Below, piece by piece: positions 1 to 10,513 of a DNA stretch of 16,113 nucleotides. How positions within the stretch are numbered: the stretch's first letter is position 1; each line of letters opens with the position of its first letter. The translations under genes were made by a program, and so were the position numbers. The DNA is from an uncultured Spirochaetaceae bacterium. GTDB taxonomy: Bacteria > Spirochaetota > Spirochaetia > Sphaerochaetales > Sphaerochaetaceae. A model generated the notes under the pieces. The model was not told the origin of the DNA. It searched no databases and was given only the letters and a program-made list of their open reading frames with translations. The DNA is taken from assembly GCA_946414625.1 (NCBI GenBank), contig CAMKPI010000023.1, positions 1-16,113 of the forward strand, given 5' to 3'.

Positions 1-2106
1 CTCCATAAGGGTATTTGTCAACTCGTCGTTGGCCTCGGACCAGTTGTCGATAAACGATTTCGAACGTTCCTCGGGAGTGATACGTCCGGCCTTGTACTGA
101 GCCTGGATCTCCGCCTCACGCTTGTTTGCCCGCTCGATTATCTCTTTCTTCCGCGACGGGACGATCATATCCGAGAGTCCTATCGTGGCTCCGAAAACCG
201 TGGCGTATTTGTATCCGGTATCCTTTATCGCGTCCACCAACTTGCATACAACCGAGGGAGTGGTCTTCTTCAGCGCATCCGTGATAAGGCGCTCCAGACC
301 CTTGTTGCCAAATGTTTTGTTGCAGTCCGCCCGGAAGGATATCCCTTCGACTTTAGGCAGCGACTCGTAGAAGATAAGACGCCCCGGCGTGGTATAATCC
401 TCCGGATCCCTCGGATACATGAACCTGTCGCCGTTCGGAAGGGTGTAGCCGATCTTCGCATTGTAAGACAAGGTTCCCGCTTCGATTGCCATCTGTATCT
501 CATCAAGGTTATCGAAGTACTTCCCTTCTCCGATGTCGTTGTTCTTTTCACGGGTCAGGTAGTTGATTCCAAGCACCATGTCCTGAGACGGCAGCACAAT
601 GGGCTTGCCATTCGCCGGATCCAGGAGATTGGTTGCGGAAAGCATCAGTGTCCAGCACTCAAGCTGAGCCGCCTGAGTGAGCGGCACATGCACTGCCATC
701 TGGTCTCCATCGAAGTCCGCGTTGAATGCCTTACAGACAAGAGGATGCAGCTTTATTGCCTTGCCGTCCACAAGAACCGGCTCGAACGCCTGAATTCCCA
801 GTCTATGGAGCGTCGGGGCGCGGTTCAGCATCACGGGATGCTCCTTCACAACCTCGTCAAGAATTGCCCAAACCTCGTCAGCCTCGGTCTCGACAATCGT
901 CTTGGCACGCTTGACGTTGCTGGCAACACCAGACTGGACAAGACGCTTCATGATAAACGGCTTGTACAACTCCAGAGCCATCTTGCTCGGCAGACCGCAC
1001 TGATGAATCCGGAGCTCCGGTCCCACAACAATGACGGAACGACCTGAGTAGTCCACTCGCTTTCCGAGGAGGTTCTGCCTGAAGCGACCCTGCTTTCCTT
1101 TCAGCATGTCGGAAAGGGACTTCAGCGGACGGCTGTTCGCTCCTTTCACTGCCCCACGCTTGCGCTTGGAATTATCGAAAAGGGCGTCCACGGCTTCCTG
1201 AAGCATTCTTTTCTCGTTCCGCACGATGATATCGGGTGCGTGGAGGGCAATGAGCTTCTGTAGCCTGTTGTTCCTGTTGATGACGCGTCGGTACAGGTCG
1301 TTGAGATCGCTCGTGGCAAATCGACCACCATCCAGCTGCACCATCGGGCGCAGATCCGGCGGAATGACGGGAATCACTGTGAGAATCATCCATTCCGGCT
1401 TGTTATCGCTGTAAAGGAAATTCTCAACTATCTCGATTCGCTTCAGGAGCTTCTTGTCCGCCTTGTCTCCCTTCTGGAGCATCTGTGCGCGCAGCTCGTC
1501 GCGAATCTTGGCAAGATCCAGGTTCTGGAGCAGAGTGCGAATCGCTTCGGCTCCCATTCCGGCGGTGAACGTGTCCCCCACCTTCTCCCGAACCTTGAAG
1601 TACTGTTCCTCTGTGAGAAGCTGCATCGGACGCAGCTCTATCGTCTCGCCCTTGTCGAGCTCGATCTGCCTCCCGCGATTCTCGTCGCCGGGATTGATCA
1701 CAATATACTTCTCATAATACAAGACGCTCTGAAGAGCCTGCCGCGACATGTCAAGCAGGTATCCCATCCGGCTCGGGACGCTCCTGTAGTACCATATATG
1801 GCTCACCGGAGACGCAAGCGTGATGTGCCCCATCCTTTCGCGACGGACCTTGGTGTTTGTGACTTCAACTCCGCAGCGATCGCAGATGACTCCCTTGTAC
1901 CGGATAGACTTGAATTTCCCGCAGTAACATTCCCATTCCTTGGTCGTGCCGAAAATCTTCTCGCAAAAGAGCCCTTCACGCTCAGGGCGGAGGGTGCGGT
2001 AATTGATTGTCTCGGGCTTCTTCACCTCTCCGTAGGACCATGCCTTTATCTGCTCAGGAGAAGCCAGTTTTATCATCACACTGTCAAAATCTTGAATTTC
2101 CCTCAT
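1..2106 (-). CDS. rpoC: RNA polymerase subunit beta' (5' 702 codons; 3' end outside window)
   Basis: This is the largest subunit of RNA polymerase, which carries the catalytic magnesium. The ATG at 2104-2106 is preceded by a near-perfect Shine-Dalgarno (AAGGAGGGG), and the frame is open to the left edge, so 702 residues are visible. Seen in the translation: the N-terminal zinc-binding element with C60, C62, C75 and C78 (CYCGK...CDRCG), and the universal NADFDGDQ catalytic motif with D464, D466 and D468, equivalent to E. coli D460/D462/D464. The clamp and active-site segments between them (RFRQNLLGKRVDYSGRSVIV) are also present. The C-terminal trigger loop and jaw lie outside the window. It starts 18 nt after the rpoB stop, so the two are surely cotranscribed and probably translated in tandem. 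The visible part has no insertion or frameshift. Identification is certain. Confidence 0.98.
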   Translation of the reverse strand, partial: MREIQDFDSVMIKLASPEQIKAWSYGEVKKPETINYRTLRPEREGLFCEKIFGTTKEWECYCGKFKSIRYKGVICDRCGVEVTNTKVRRERMGHITLASPVSHIWYYRSVPSRMGYLLDMSRQALQSVLYYEKYIVINPGDENRGRQIELDKGETIELRPMQLLTEEQYFKVREKVGDTFTAGMGAEAIRTLLQNLDLAKIRDELRAQMLQKGDKADKKLLKRIEIVENFLYSDNKPEWMILTVIPVIPPDLRPMVQLDGGRFATSDLNDLYRRVINRNNRLQKLIALHAPDIIVRNEKRMLQEAVDALFDNSKRKRGAVKGANSRPLKSLSDMLKGKQGRFRQNLLGKRVDYSGRSVIVVGPELRIHQCGLPSKMALELYKPFIMKRLVQSGVASNVKRAKTIVETEADEVWAILDEVVKEHPVMLNRAPTLHRLGIQAFEPVLVDGKAIKLHPLVCKAFNADFDGDQMAVHVPLTQAAQLECWTLMLSATNLLDPANGKPIVLPSQDMVLGINYLTREKNNDIGEGKYFDNLDEIQMAIEAGTLSYNAKIGYTLPNGDRFMYPRDPEDYTTPGRLIFYESLPKVEGISFRADCNKTFGNKGLERLITDALKKTTPSVVCKLVDAIKDTGYKYATVFGATIGLSDMIVPSRKKEIIERANKREAEIQAQYKAGRITPEERSKSFIDNWSEANDELTNTLME

Positions 2107-2124
2107 TATCCCCTCCTTTGCAGA

Positions 2125-6045
<3,921 letters not shown>

Positions 6046-6307
6046 ACACTCTCCTGAAGTAAACGCGCGGTCGTGGGTCAAATTATCAAAACGCAGTTTA
6101 CGTTATCGGCTTGCGCTATCGAAATTGGTCGCAAAAACCAGACAAAATTTGGAAATACTGTCAAAAATGACAAAACCCTCCCCGGTTGATTGGGGCTTTA
6201 GAACTGCCATGCCGCTGCTATCCGCAAAGAGCAGGACAATTCTTTGCCCCTCCAGGGGAGGTTCTATCAGGCGGCTTCCCGGTCTATCCGTTCTGCCGCC
6301 AGCCCGG
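6046..6307 (-). promoter_or_regulatory. rplL-rpoB intergenic leader with several hairpins
   Basis: These 262 nt separate rplL from rpoB in an otherwise continuous operon. On the minus-strand RNA I see three features. A 7-bp stem pairs 6241-6247 with 6224-6230 (GCAAAGA...TCTTTGC, 10-nt loop). Next to it is a CCCC/GGGG stem (6247-6250 with 6255-6258). Further on, CCCC-AATCAACC-GGGG is followed by AGGGTTTTG (about 6173-6200), a weak terminator-like shape. A palindrome TGTCAAAAATGACA lies at 6159-6172. In E. coli the same junction holds a partial terminator and an RNase III site that lower rpoBC expression relative to L12. A similar role here is inference. Confidence 0.45.
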
Positions 6308-6685
6308 TTACTGCACTTCGACCGTGCAGCCCTCGGCCTCAAGCTTTGCCTTCATGTCAGCAGCATCAGCCTTGGAAACACCTTCCTTGACCTTACCGCC
6401 GTTCTCAACAAGCTCCTTGGCTTCCTTCAGTCCAAGCTCAGGCACGCAAGCCCTGACAGCCTTGATTGCGCCAATCTTCTTGGCAGGATCGAAGCTCTTC
6501 AGGATCACGTCAAACTCGGTCTTCTCCTCAACCTCTTCGGCAGGAGCAGCACCGGCAGCGGGACCGGCAACAACCGCAGCAGCGGCTGTGACACCGAACT
6601 TCTCTTCCATAGCCTTGATCAGCTCGGAAACTTCCATCACGCTCATCGAAGCGATGGCGTCCAAAATCTCGTCTTTCGTAACCAT
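6308..6685 (-). CDS. rplL: 50S ribosomal protein L7/L12 (bL12)
   Basis: This is the ribosomal stalk protein that recruits and activates translational GTPases; it binds as dimers to the C-terminal helix of L10. It is 125 aa, normal length. The N-terminal dimerisation helices (MVTKDEILDAIASMSVMEVSELIKAMEEKFG, residues 1-31) are followed by an Ala/Pro/Gly-rich hinge (about 32-50). The globular C-terminal domain contains EKTEFDVILKSF and the conserved GLKEAKELVENGGKVKEGVSKADA factor-binding surface. A strong Shine-Dalgarno (AAAGGAG) lies 5 nt before the ATG. The gene is 166 nt downstream of rplJ and 262 nt upstream of rpoB, so it has its own long leader, fitting the need to make L12 in multiple copies per ribosome. 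Confidence 0.98.
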   Translation of the reverse strand: MVTKDEILDAIASMSVMEVSELIKAMEEKFGVTAAAAVVAGPAAGAAPAEEVEEKTEFDVILKSFDPAKKIGAIKAVRACVPELGLKEAKELVENGGKVKEGVSKADAADMKAKLEAEGCTVEVQ

Positions 6686-6851
6686 ATTGTCTCCTTTCGA
6701 CTCCTTGACGGAGCCTTTCTTCTCCTGATAGTTGATTACTTTTGAAGACTAACAGGATGCTTTGTTTTTCCGACTAACGAAACCGGACTCCTCTCTGGAG
6801 CATCGCAGCATCGAATCGTCCGCAGCGTCAGCCGGCATCATACACAAATCC
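6686..6851 (-). promoter_or_regulatory. rplJ-rplL intergenic leader with a repeated hairpin
   Basis: This 166-nt gap has no recognisable ORF. On the minus strand two hairpins share nearly the same stem: GCTCC-AGAGA-GGAGT at 6787-6801, and GGCTCC-GTCAA-GGAGTC at 6699-6715. The second ends 3 nt before the rplL Shine-Dalgarno region. The repeated stem suggests a protein- or RNase-recognised element, or chance duplication. Function is unknown. Confidence 0.35.
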
Positions 6852-7451
6852 TCAACCTTCCTGAGGCGCGGCGCTCTCGGCGGGAGAAGAAGCCTCTTCC
6901 TTCGACGCATCGGACGCCGACGGCTGAGAAGCATTTCCTGCAGAGCCAGACTCCAGCTTATCCCTATACGCAAGCAGCGTTGCCGCGAGCTTCTGCACAG
7001 GGGCTTTCATCGTGGCCATCAACATGCTGATAAGATCCAGCCTGCCAGGCAGCTTACTGAATGCCTCGGTGCCGGCAGCATCGAGATGCATGCCGTCAAG
7101 AAGCGCTCCGCGAACGGACATCTTGTTTCCGCTCTCTTTCGCAGCTTCCATCACAATCTTCGCGATCACATTCTGCTCTTCGCCATTCGCAAGGACAATC
7201 GCGGTGGGACCGGTCATCTGCTCGTCGAAACCTTCATGACCGAGCTCCTTGAACGCAATCCTGGCATAGTGGTTTTTTACCACTCTGCAGGCAGCATTCT
7301 TCTCGCGGAGACGTCTGCGCAGTGAGGTGAGCTCTGCAACTGTAAGGCCTCTGTAGTCAGCAAAAATGAATCCGCTGTACTTTCCGAACTCTTCCTTCAG
7401 CTGGGCAACAGCCGCCCTCTTGGTATCGTTTACCCTTGTCTTGTACTCCAT
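6852..7451 (-). CDS. rplJ: 50S ribosomal protein L10 (uL10) with Ser/Ala/Glu-rich C-terminal tail
   Basis: This is the base of the ribosomal stalk; it anchors L7/L12 dimers to 23S rRNA. It is 199 aa, against the usual 165-180. The conserved N-terminal RNA-binding domain is clear (about residues 20-110, with FADYRGLTVAELTSLRRRLRE, VVKNHYARIAFKE and TGPTAIVLA). The L12-binding helix region (LISMLMATMKAPVQKLAATLLAYRDKLE) follows at about 140-167. The last 30 or so residues are low-complexity (SGSAGNASQPSASDASKEE...) and lie beyond the conserved fold; similar Ala/Glu tails occur in some L10s. The ATG follows GGGGGGT 7 nt upstream. Only 11 nt separate it from the rplA stop, so there is no room for an E. 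coli-type L10 operator between them. Confidence 0.97.
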   Translation of the reverse strand: MEYKTRVNDTKRAAVAQLKEEFGKYSGFIFADYRGLTVAELTSLRRRLREKNAACRVVKNHYARIAFKELGHEGFDEQMTGPTAIVLANGEEQNVIAKIVMEAAKESGNKMSVRGALLDGMHLDAAGTEAFSKLPGRLDLISMLMATMKAPVQKLAATLLAYRDKLESGSAGNASQPSASDASKEEASSPAESAAPQEG

Positions 7452-7462
7452 TCCGACCCCCC

Positions 7463-8143
7463 TTACACAATCGACTTGACGTCAACCATCACGCCAGGCC
7501 CCATTGTGGACGCGAGCGAAATGCTAAGAACAAAATCACCCTTCGCATCGGACGGACGGCGGCGCATGATCTCGCGAATTGCAAGGTCCGCGTTCTCAAA
7601 AATCTTGTCCGCATCCATCGAAACCTTGCCTACTGCAACATGGACAACACCGGTCTTATCGCTGCGGAACTCAGTTCTTCCCTTTTTCAGCTCCTCGAGA
7701 GCGCCCTTCAGATCCATCGTAACGGTATGGGTCTTCGGGTTCGGCATGAGACCTCGACGACCAAGCACGGGACCGAGCTTTCCGACATCCTTCATCATGT
7801 CGGGAGTTGCCACACAGACATCGAAATCCATCCAGCCGCCGCGAACGCGTTCAATCAGCTCTGCGTCTCCCACATATGTGGCACCTGCCGCGAGAGCCTC
7901 CTCAGCCTTGTCACCCTTGGCGAAGACAAGGATCTTCTTCTCCGCCGCGAACTGGTTCGGAAGAACCATGGTGTCTCGCACGCTCTGACTCTTCTTCAGG
8001 GAGAGCTTCATATGGAGCTCCACCGTCTCGTCAAACTTGGCATATGCCATGTCCTTCACGAGACTAGAGGCCTCCATCACGGTGTAAACCTTCGAGCTGT
8101 CGACTTTTTTTGCCGCTTCAAGATATTTTTTACCGTGCTTCAT
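7463..8143 (-). CDS. rplA: 50S ribosomal protein L1 (uL1)
   Basis: This is the L1-stalk protein, which helps move deacylated tRNA out of the E site and in E. coli represses its own L11-L1 mRNA. It is 226 aa, close to the usual 225-235. The start (MKHGKKYLEAAKKVD) and the internal signatures (KKSQSVRDTMVLPN, GADAELIERVRGGWMDFDVCVATPDMM-like stretch, PVLGRRGLMPNPKTHTVT) are typical; the Gly-Leu-Met-Pro-Asn-Pro segment is the family signature. The ATG overlaps the rplK stop (ATGA at 8140-8143), so translation is coupled to L11. A purine-rich GGAGGTGG precedes it inside rplK. If L1 feedback exists here, its target would be expected in the long leader upstream of rplK. Confidence 0.98.
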   Translation of the reverse strand: MKHGKKYLEAAKKVDSSKVYTVMEASSLVKDMAYAKFDETVELHMKLSLKKSQSVRDTMVLPNQFAAEKKILVFAKGDKAEEALAAGATYVGDAELIERVRGGWMDFDVCVATPDMMKDVGKLGPVLGRRGLMPNPKTHTVTMDLKGALEELKKGRTEFRSDKTGVVHVAVGKVSMDADKIFENADLAIREIMRRRPSDAKGDFVLSISLASTMGPGVMVDVKSIV

Positions 8144-8568
8144 GCTTCCACCTCCACTCCCATGCTGCGGGCGGTGCCGGCAACAATCCTCATCGCGGCT
8201 TCAAGATCGTTCGCGTTGAGATCTGGCAGCTTTGTCTTCGCTATCTCCTCGCACTGCGCCTTTGTCAGGGTGCCAACCTTCTGTGCCTTCGGATTACTGC
8301 TGGCGGTCTCAATCTTCAACGCCTTCTTGATAAGCACAGATGCAGGAGGAGTCTTCAGAACAAACGTGAAAGACTTGTCTTGATAAACTGTTATGATAAC
8401 AGGAATTATTAGACCCGCTTCGAAATTCTTCGTCCTGTCGTTGAACTGCTGGACGAACTGTGGCGCACTCACGCCGTGGGGTCCCAGAGCCGGTCCTACA
8501 GGAGGAGCCGGGGTGGCTTTCTGGGCAGGACACTGCAGCTTGATGACTGCTGTCACTTTCTTTGCCAT
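8140..8568 (-). CDS. rplK: 50S ribosomal protein L11 (uL11)
   Basis: L11 binds the GTPase-associated centre of 23S rRNA and is needed for factor function and the stringent response. It is 142 aa, canonical length, starting MAKKVTAVIKLQCPAQKATPA. PVGPALGPHGV marks the N-terminal domain, the target region of thiopeptides. The C-terminal RNA-binding domain holds KKALKIETASSNP, KVGTLTKAQCEEIAKTKLPDLNANDLEAAMRIVAGTARSMGVEV. I chose the ATG at 8566-8568 because AAGGAGAGG lies just upstream; the frame stays open further upstream but that extension is not L11-like. It overlaps rplA by 4 nt. Unusually, 487 nt separate it from nusG. Confidence 0.98.
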   Translation of the reverse strand: MAKKVTAVIKLQCPAQKATPAPPVGPALGPHGVSAPQFVQQFNDRTKNFEAGLIIPVIITVYQDKSFTFVLKTPPASVLIKKALKIETASSNPKAQKVGTLTKAQCEEIAKTKLPDLNANDLEAAMRIVAGTARSMGVEVEA

Positions 8569-9055
8569 TTTCCTCTCCTTGCGATGAAGAGCCTTGCCTG
8601 AGATGGCAGAGAAACAGACTCTTCTCCAGGGCAATCCGATCCCGTCCGCAGGTTGCCGCTCATGCCATGCCCGCCGCATTCCAGGATCCGCATCCAGTCA
8701 AAACCTCTTTGAGGCTTTTTGAATACAACCCGGAGAACCGCCGACCACAGCCGTCATCGCGCCCCGAACAGTACGGACAACCCCTCTCGCTGGTAATAAC
8801 GCCCACCATACCGGCAGGCTCCCACCTTCCCGGGCTTTCTTTTTCCGAGTCCGTCGCATACGCGACAAACCGGAAATTCCGCTCCGGGGAGGAGTTTCCA
8901 AGCGGGCTTACAGAAACCCGCGCTTTGTTATTTAATTTTCGTATGTTCCGGAATGAACCCTCGTTCCGGTGCGGAAAACACTGTTGTTTTTAAGTAAAAC
9001 CAATCCAACAAGCCGCACTTTCCGGGAAAGGATTTCCATTCCGCCACAAAAAGGA
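8569..9055 (-). promoter_or_regulatory. Long non-coding leader between nusG and rplK
   Basis: These 487 nt have no credible gene, yet lie where most bacteria have under 200 nt. On the minus strand I see: a weak promoter candidate (TTCATT 8952-8957, 16-nt spacer, TTAAAT 8930-8935); an inverted repeat CCGGAA/TTCCGG (8948-8953 and 8964-8969) overlapping its -35; an 8-bp stem with loop CTGT (GCGGGTTT/AAGCCCGC, 8902-8921); a GTCGC-GTAT-GCGAC hairpin (8853-8866); and a stem AAAAGCCTC-AAA-GAGGTTTT (about 8700-8719) that is fully paired only on the minus strand, through a G-U pair. This fits an rplK leader with feedback control or attenuation, but no exact L1-binding mimic could be confirmed by eye. 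Confidence 0.5.
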
Positions 9056-9628
9056 TCAGACCTTCTCGACCTGCCCCATTTCAATCTCAACGGGAGTAGC
9101 ACGTCCGAATATCTCGACGGACACAGTGACTTTCCCTTTTTCGGTGCTGATTTCCTCAATCTTTCCGGCAAAACCAGAGAACGGACCGGCGCCGACCTTC
9201 ACTGTCTCGCCCAACTCGAACGTCTGTTTCGGACGGAAAACCTTTTCGGCGGAAATCTCGCCTGTTTTTTGAAGGATGTTGTCAACCTCTTCTTTTGACA
9301 AAGGATGCGGACGGTCTGAACGTGTCGGGGTCAGAAATCCCGTCACACCGTTGATGACCTGTATCTGGTGCGTGTACTCCTTCCAGGAATCATCCTCCGG
9401 CAGGTCAAGCTCCACAAGGATGTAACCCGGAAGAACCTTGTGCCTCGATTCCTTCTTCACGCCTTCGCGCATCTCGACAACAGTCTCGAAAGGTACCTTC
9501 ACATCCAGGCACACCTTTGCGAAACCAGAACCCTGCTCTTTCGACTGGCTCATAATCTGCCTGATACGGCGCTCTATTTTCTGCTCGTACCCCGAGTACG
9601 TATGAACCGCATACCAGCCTCTTGCCAT
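9056..9628 (-). CDS. nusG: Transcription termination/antitermination factor NusG
   Basis: NusG binds the beta' clamp of RNA polymerase and couples it to Rho or to the leading ribosome. The chosen start (MARGWYAVHTYSGYEQKIE) gives 190 aa, a typical length. The NGN domain includes WYAVHTYSGYE, VPFETVVEMREGVKK and the signature LPGYILVELDL, with a short linker before the KOW domain (FELGETVKVGAGPFSGFAGKIEEIS...KGKVTVSVEIFGRATPVEIEMGQVEKV). GAGG lies 6 nt before the chosen ATG; an ATG three codons earlier overlaps that Shine-Dalgarno and is less likely. No large insertion separates NGN and KOW, unlike some anaerobe NusGs. The gene is 109 nt downstream of secE. Confidence 0.97.
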   Translation of the reverse strand: MARGWYAVHTYSGYEQKIERRIRQIMSQSKEQGSGFAKVCLDVKVPFETVVEMREGVKKESRHKVLPGYILVELDLPEDDSWKEYTHQIQVINGVTGFLTPTRSDRPHPLSKEEVDNILQKTGEISAEKVFRPKQTFELGETVKVGAGPFSGFAGKIEEISTEKGKVTVSVEIFGRATPVEIEMGQVEKV

Positions 9629-9737
9629 CCAAAACCTCATCCAAGAGCACCGCAAAACACAGTACCCCCGCCATTCACTTCACCCGCGCACCGAGCCGCC
9701 ACAGAAGCAGACCGCCCGAACCGCAGGGCTTTCCTCT

Positions 9738-9950
9738 TTAGAAGACAAGATCCACAACCTTGAAGAAAATGAAATCAACCAATCCAAGAAGAATCGCAAA
9801 AAAAGCGGTTGTGAGAAGCACAAGCCCGGTGTAGGACACAACCTTGTCCCTGCTGGGCCATGCAACCTTCTTCATCTCAGACTTGCATTCCTTCAGATAC
9901 TTGAAAAACTTCTTCACCTTGCCGCTCCCGCGCGAAAATCGCGCCTTCAT
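9738..9950 (-). CDS. secE: Preprotein translocase subunit SecE (short, single-TM form)
   Basis: SecE clamps the two halves of SecY in the Sec translocon in the inner membrane. It is 70 aa, the compact one-TM form found in most bacteria outside the enterics. A basic amphipathic N-terminus (KVKKFFKYLKECKSEMKKVAWPSRDKV) carries the family signature KKVAWPSR at about 27-34, followed by a single hydrophobic segment (about 41-67, LVLLTTAFFAILLGLVDFIFF). The ATG lies only 6 nt beyond the 3' end of tRNA-Trp and no Shine-Dalgarno is visible in that spacer, so 3' processing of the tRNA would leave an almost leaderless mRNA. The order tRNA-Trp, secE, nusG is widespread in bacteria. Confidence 0.96.
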   Translation of the reverse strand: MKARFSRGSGKVKKFFKYLKECKSEMKKVAWPSRDKVVSYTGLVLLTTAFFAILLGLVDFIFFKVVDLVF

Positions 9951-9956
9951 ACACTA

Positions 9957-10030
9957 CAGGGGTGGAGGGATTCGAACCCCCAACACCCGGTTTTGGAGAC
10001 CAGTGCTCTAACCGTTGGAGCTACACCCCT
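9957..10030 (-). tRNA. tRNA-Trp (anticodon CCA)
   Basis: A complete cloverleaf on the minus strand, 74 nt including the G discriminator. The acceptor AGGGGTG pairs with CACCCCT; the D arm is GCTC...GAGC; the anticodon stem CTGGT/ACCGG holds loop CTCCAAA with anticodon CCA; the T arm is GGGGG-TTCGAAT-CCCTC. CCA is not encoded. It lies between rpmG (11 nt) and secE (6 nt) in the same direction, so it is probably excised from the polycistronic transcript. Confidence 0.97.
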
Positions 10031-10041
10031 ATGATTATCGA

Positions 10042-10218
10042 TTATTTAACCTTTGTTTCCCTATGGAGGGTGTGCTTGCGATCAAACGGGCAGTACTTCA
10101 TCAACTCCAGCTTTCCGGCAATATTCCTGCGGTTCTTCTCCGTGGTATAGTTCCTTCTCTTGCACTCGGTGCACTGCAGAGCTATCTTCTCAACCGGGCT
10201 CTTTTTCTTGTCGGCCAT
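10042..10218 (-). CDS. rpmG: 50S ribosomal protein L33 (bL33), with the fourth Cys replaced by Asp
   Basis: A small ribosomal protein near the E site, often zinc-binding. It is 58 aa, starting MADKKKSPVEKIALQC, with the family core CTECKRRNYTTEKNRRN and KLELMKYCPFDRKHTLHRETK. The start ATG (10216-10218) follows AAGGAGATAGAG. Zinc-type (C+) L33 has two CxxC pairs. Here the first pair is intact (C16, C19) but the second is C43-P-F-D46, so one ligand is Asp (codon GAT). A perfect 9-bp inverted repeat lies 24 nt upstream of the start codon. The gene is bracketed by two tRNA genes and lies 135 nt downstream of tRNA-Thr. Confidence 0.96.
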   Translation of the reverse strand: MADKKKSPVEKIALQCTECKRRNYTTEKNRRNIAGKLELMKYCPFDRKHTLHRETKVK

Positions 10219-10241
10219 CTCTATCTCCTTGAGGCACATAA

Positions 10242-10267
10242 CATTGCAAGAGCATTCGCTTGCAATG
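10242..10267 (-). promoter_or_regulatory. Perfect inverted repeat in the rpmG leader
   Basis: CATTGCAAG (10242-10250) and CTTGCAATG (10259-10267) form a 9-bp stem with an 8-nt loop. The hairpin ends 24 nt before the rpmG ATG and just upstream of its Shine-Dalgarno. There is no following T-run, so it is not an intrinsic terminator. It could be an RNA regulatory or processing hairpin, or a repressor operator; zinc-dependent control of rpmG genes is known elsewhere, but this sequence does not match a Zur box that I can recognise. Confidence 0.5.
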
Positions 10268-10353
10268 CACGCTTTCCTTCCGTCTAAAAAATTACACCGC
10301 GCACCCGACTTGGAGGCATGCGGCTCATGAGCACCGACCTTCGCCGGCGAAAA

Positions 10354-10426
10354 AGCCTTCGGGCGGATTTGAACCGCTGACCCCCACCTTACCAAGGTGG
10401 TGCTCTACCGACTGAGCTACAAAGGC
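10354..10426 (-). tRNA. tRNA-Thr (anticodon GGT)
   Basis: A complete 73-nt cloverleaf on the minus strand. The acceptor GCCTTTG pairs with CGAAGGC; the D arm is GCTC-AGTCGGTA-GAGC; the anticodon stem CCACC/GGTGG holds loop TTGGTAA with anticodon GGT; the T arm is GCGG-TTCAAAT-CCGC. The discriminator base is T and CCA is not encoded. It is the first product of the promoter at 10478-10506 and precedes rpmG. Confidence 0.96.
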
Positions 10427-10477
10427 ATTTTGCATAATCCGCGGCAGAAAAATGCCATGCAGAGTTACGCAAAGTCT

Positions 10478-10506
10478 AAATTACAGAAAAAGACGGTTTG
10501 TGTCAA
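10478..10506 (-). promoter_or_regulatory. Sigma70-type promoter for the tRNA-Thr/rpmG/.../rpoBC operon
   Basis: On the minus strand a consensus -35 TTGACA (10501-10506) is followed by a 17-nt spacer and -10 TAATTT (10478-10483). This predicts a start near 10471, about 45 nt upstream of tRNA-Thr. The region upstream of the -35 is AT-rich, as expected of an UP element. The perfect -35 and optimal spacing make this the best minus-strand promoter in the window; the -10 matches at only three of six positions. Confidence 0.65.
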
Positions 10507-10513
10507 CCGCCTA

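Noticed and set aside
6103..6342. Minus-strand ORF of 79 codons in the rplL-rpoB gap
   Set aside because: It overlaps the end of rplL, has no ribosome binding site or family resemblance, and covers the hairpin region.
8698..8901. A 67-codon minus-strand ORF in the nusG-rplK gap
   Set aside because: It has Arg/Gly/Pro-rich composition typical of chance frames in GC-rich DNA, no family resemblance, and overlaps the hairpins that better explain the region.
10354..10426. tRNA-Thr as an integration site for the accessory region
   Set aside because: The 3' end of the tRNA, where integrases usually act, points away from the plus-strand gene. No repeated tRNA fragment or integrase is visible.
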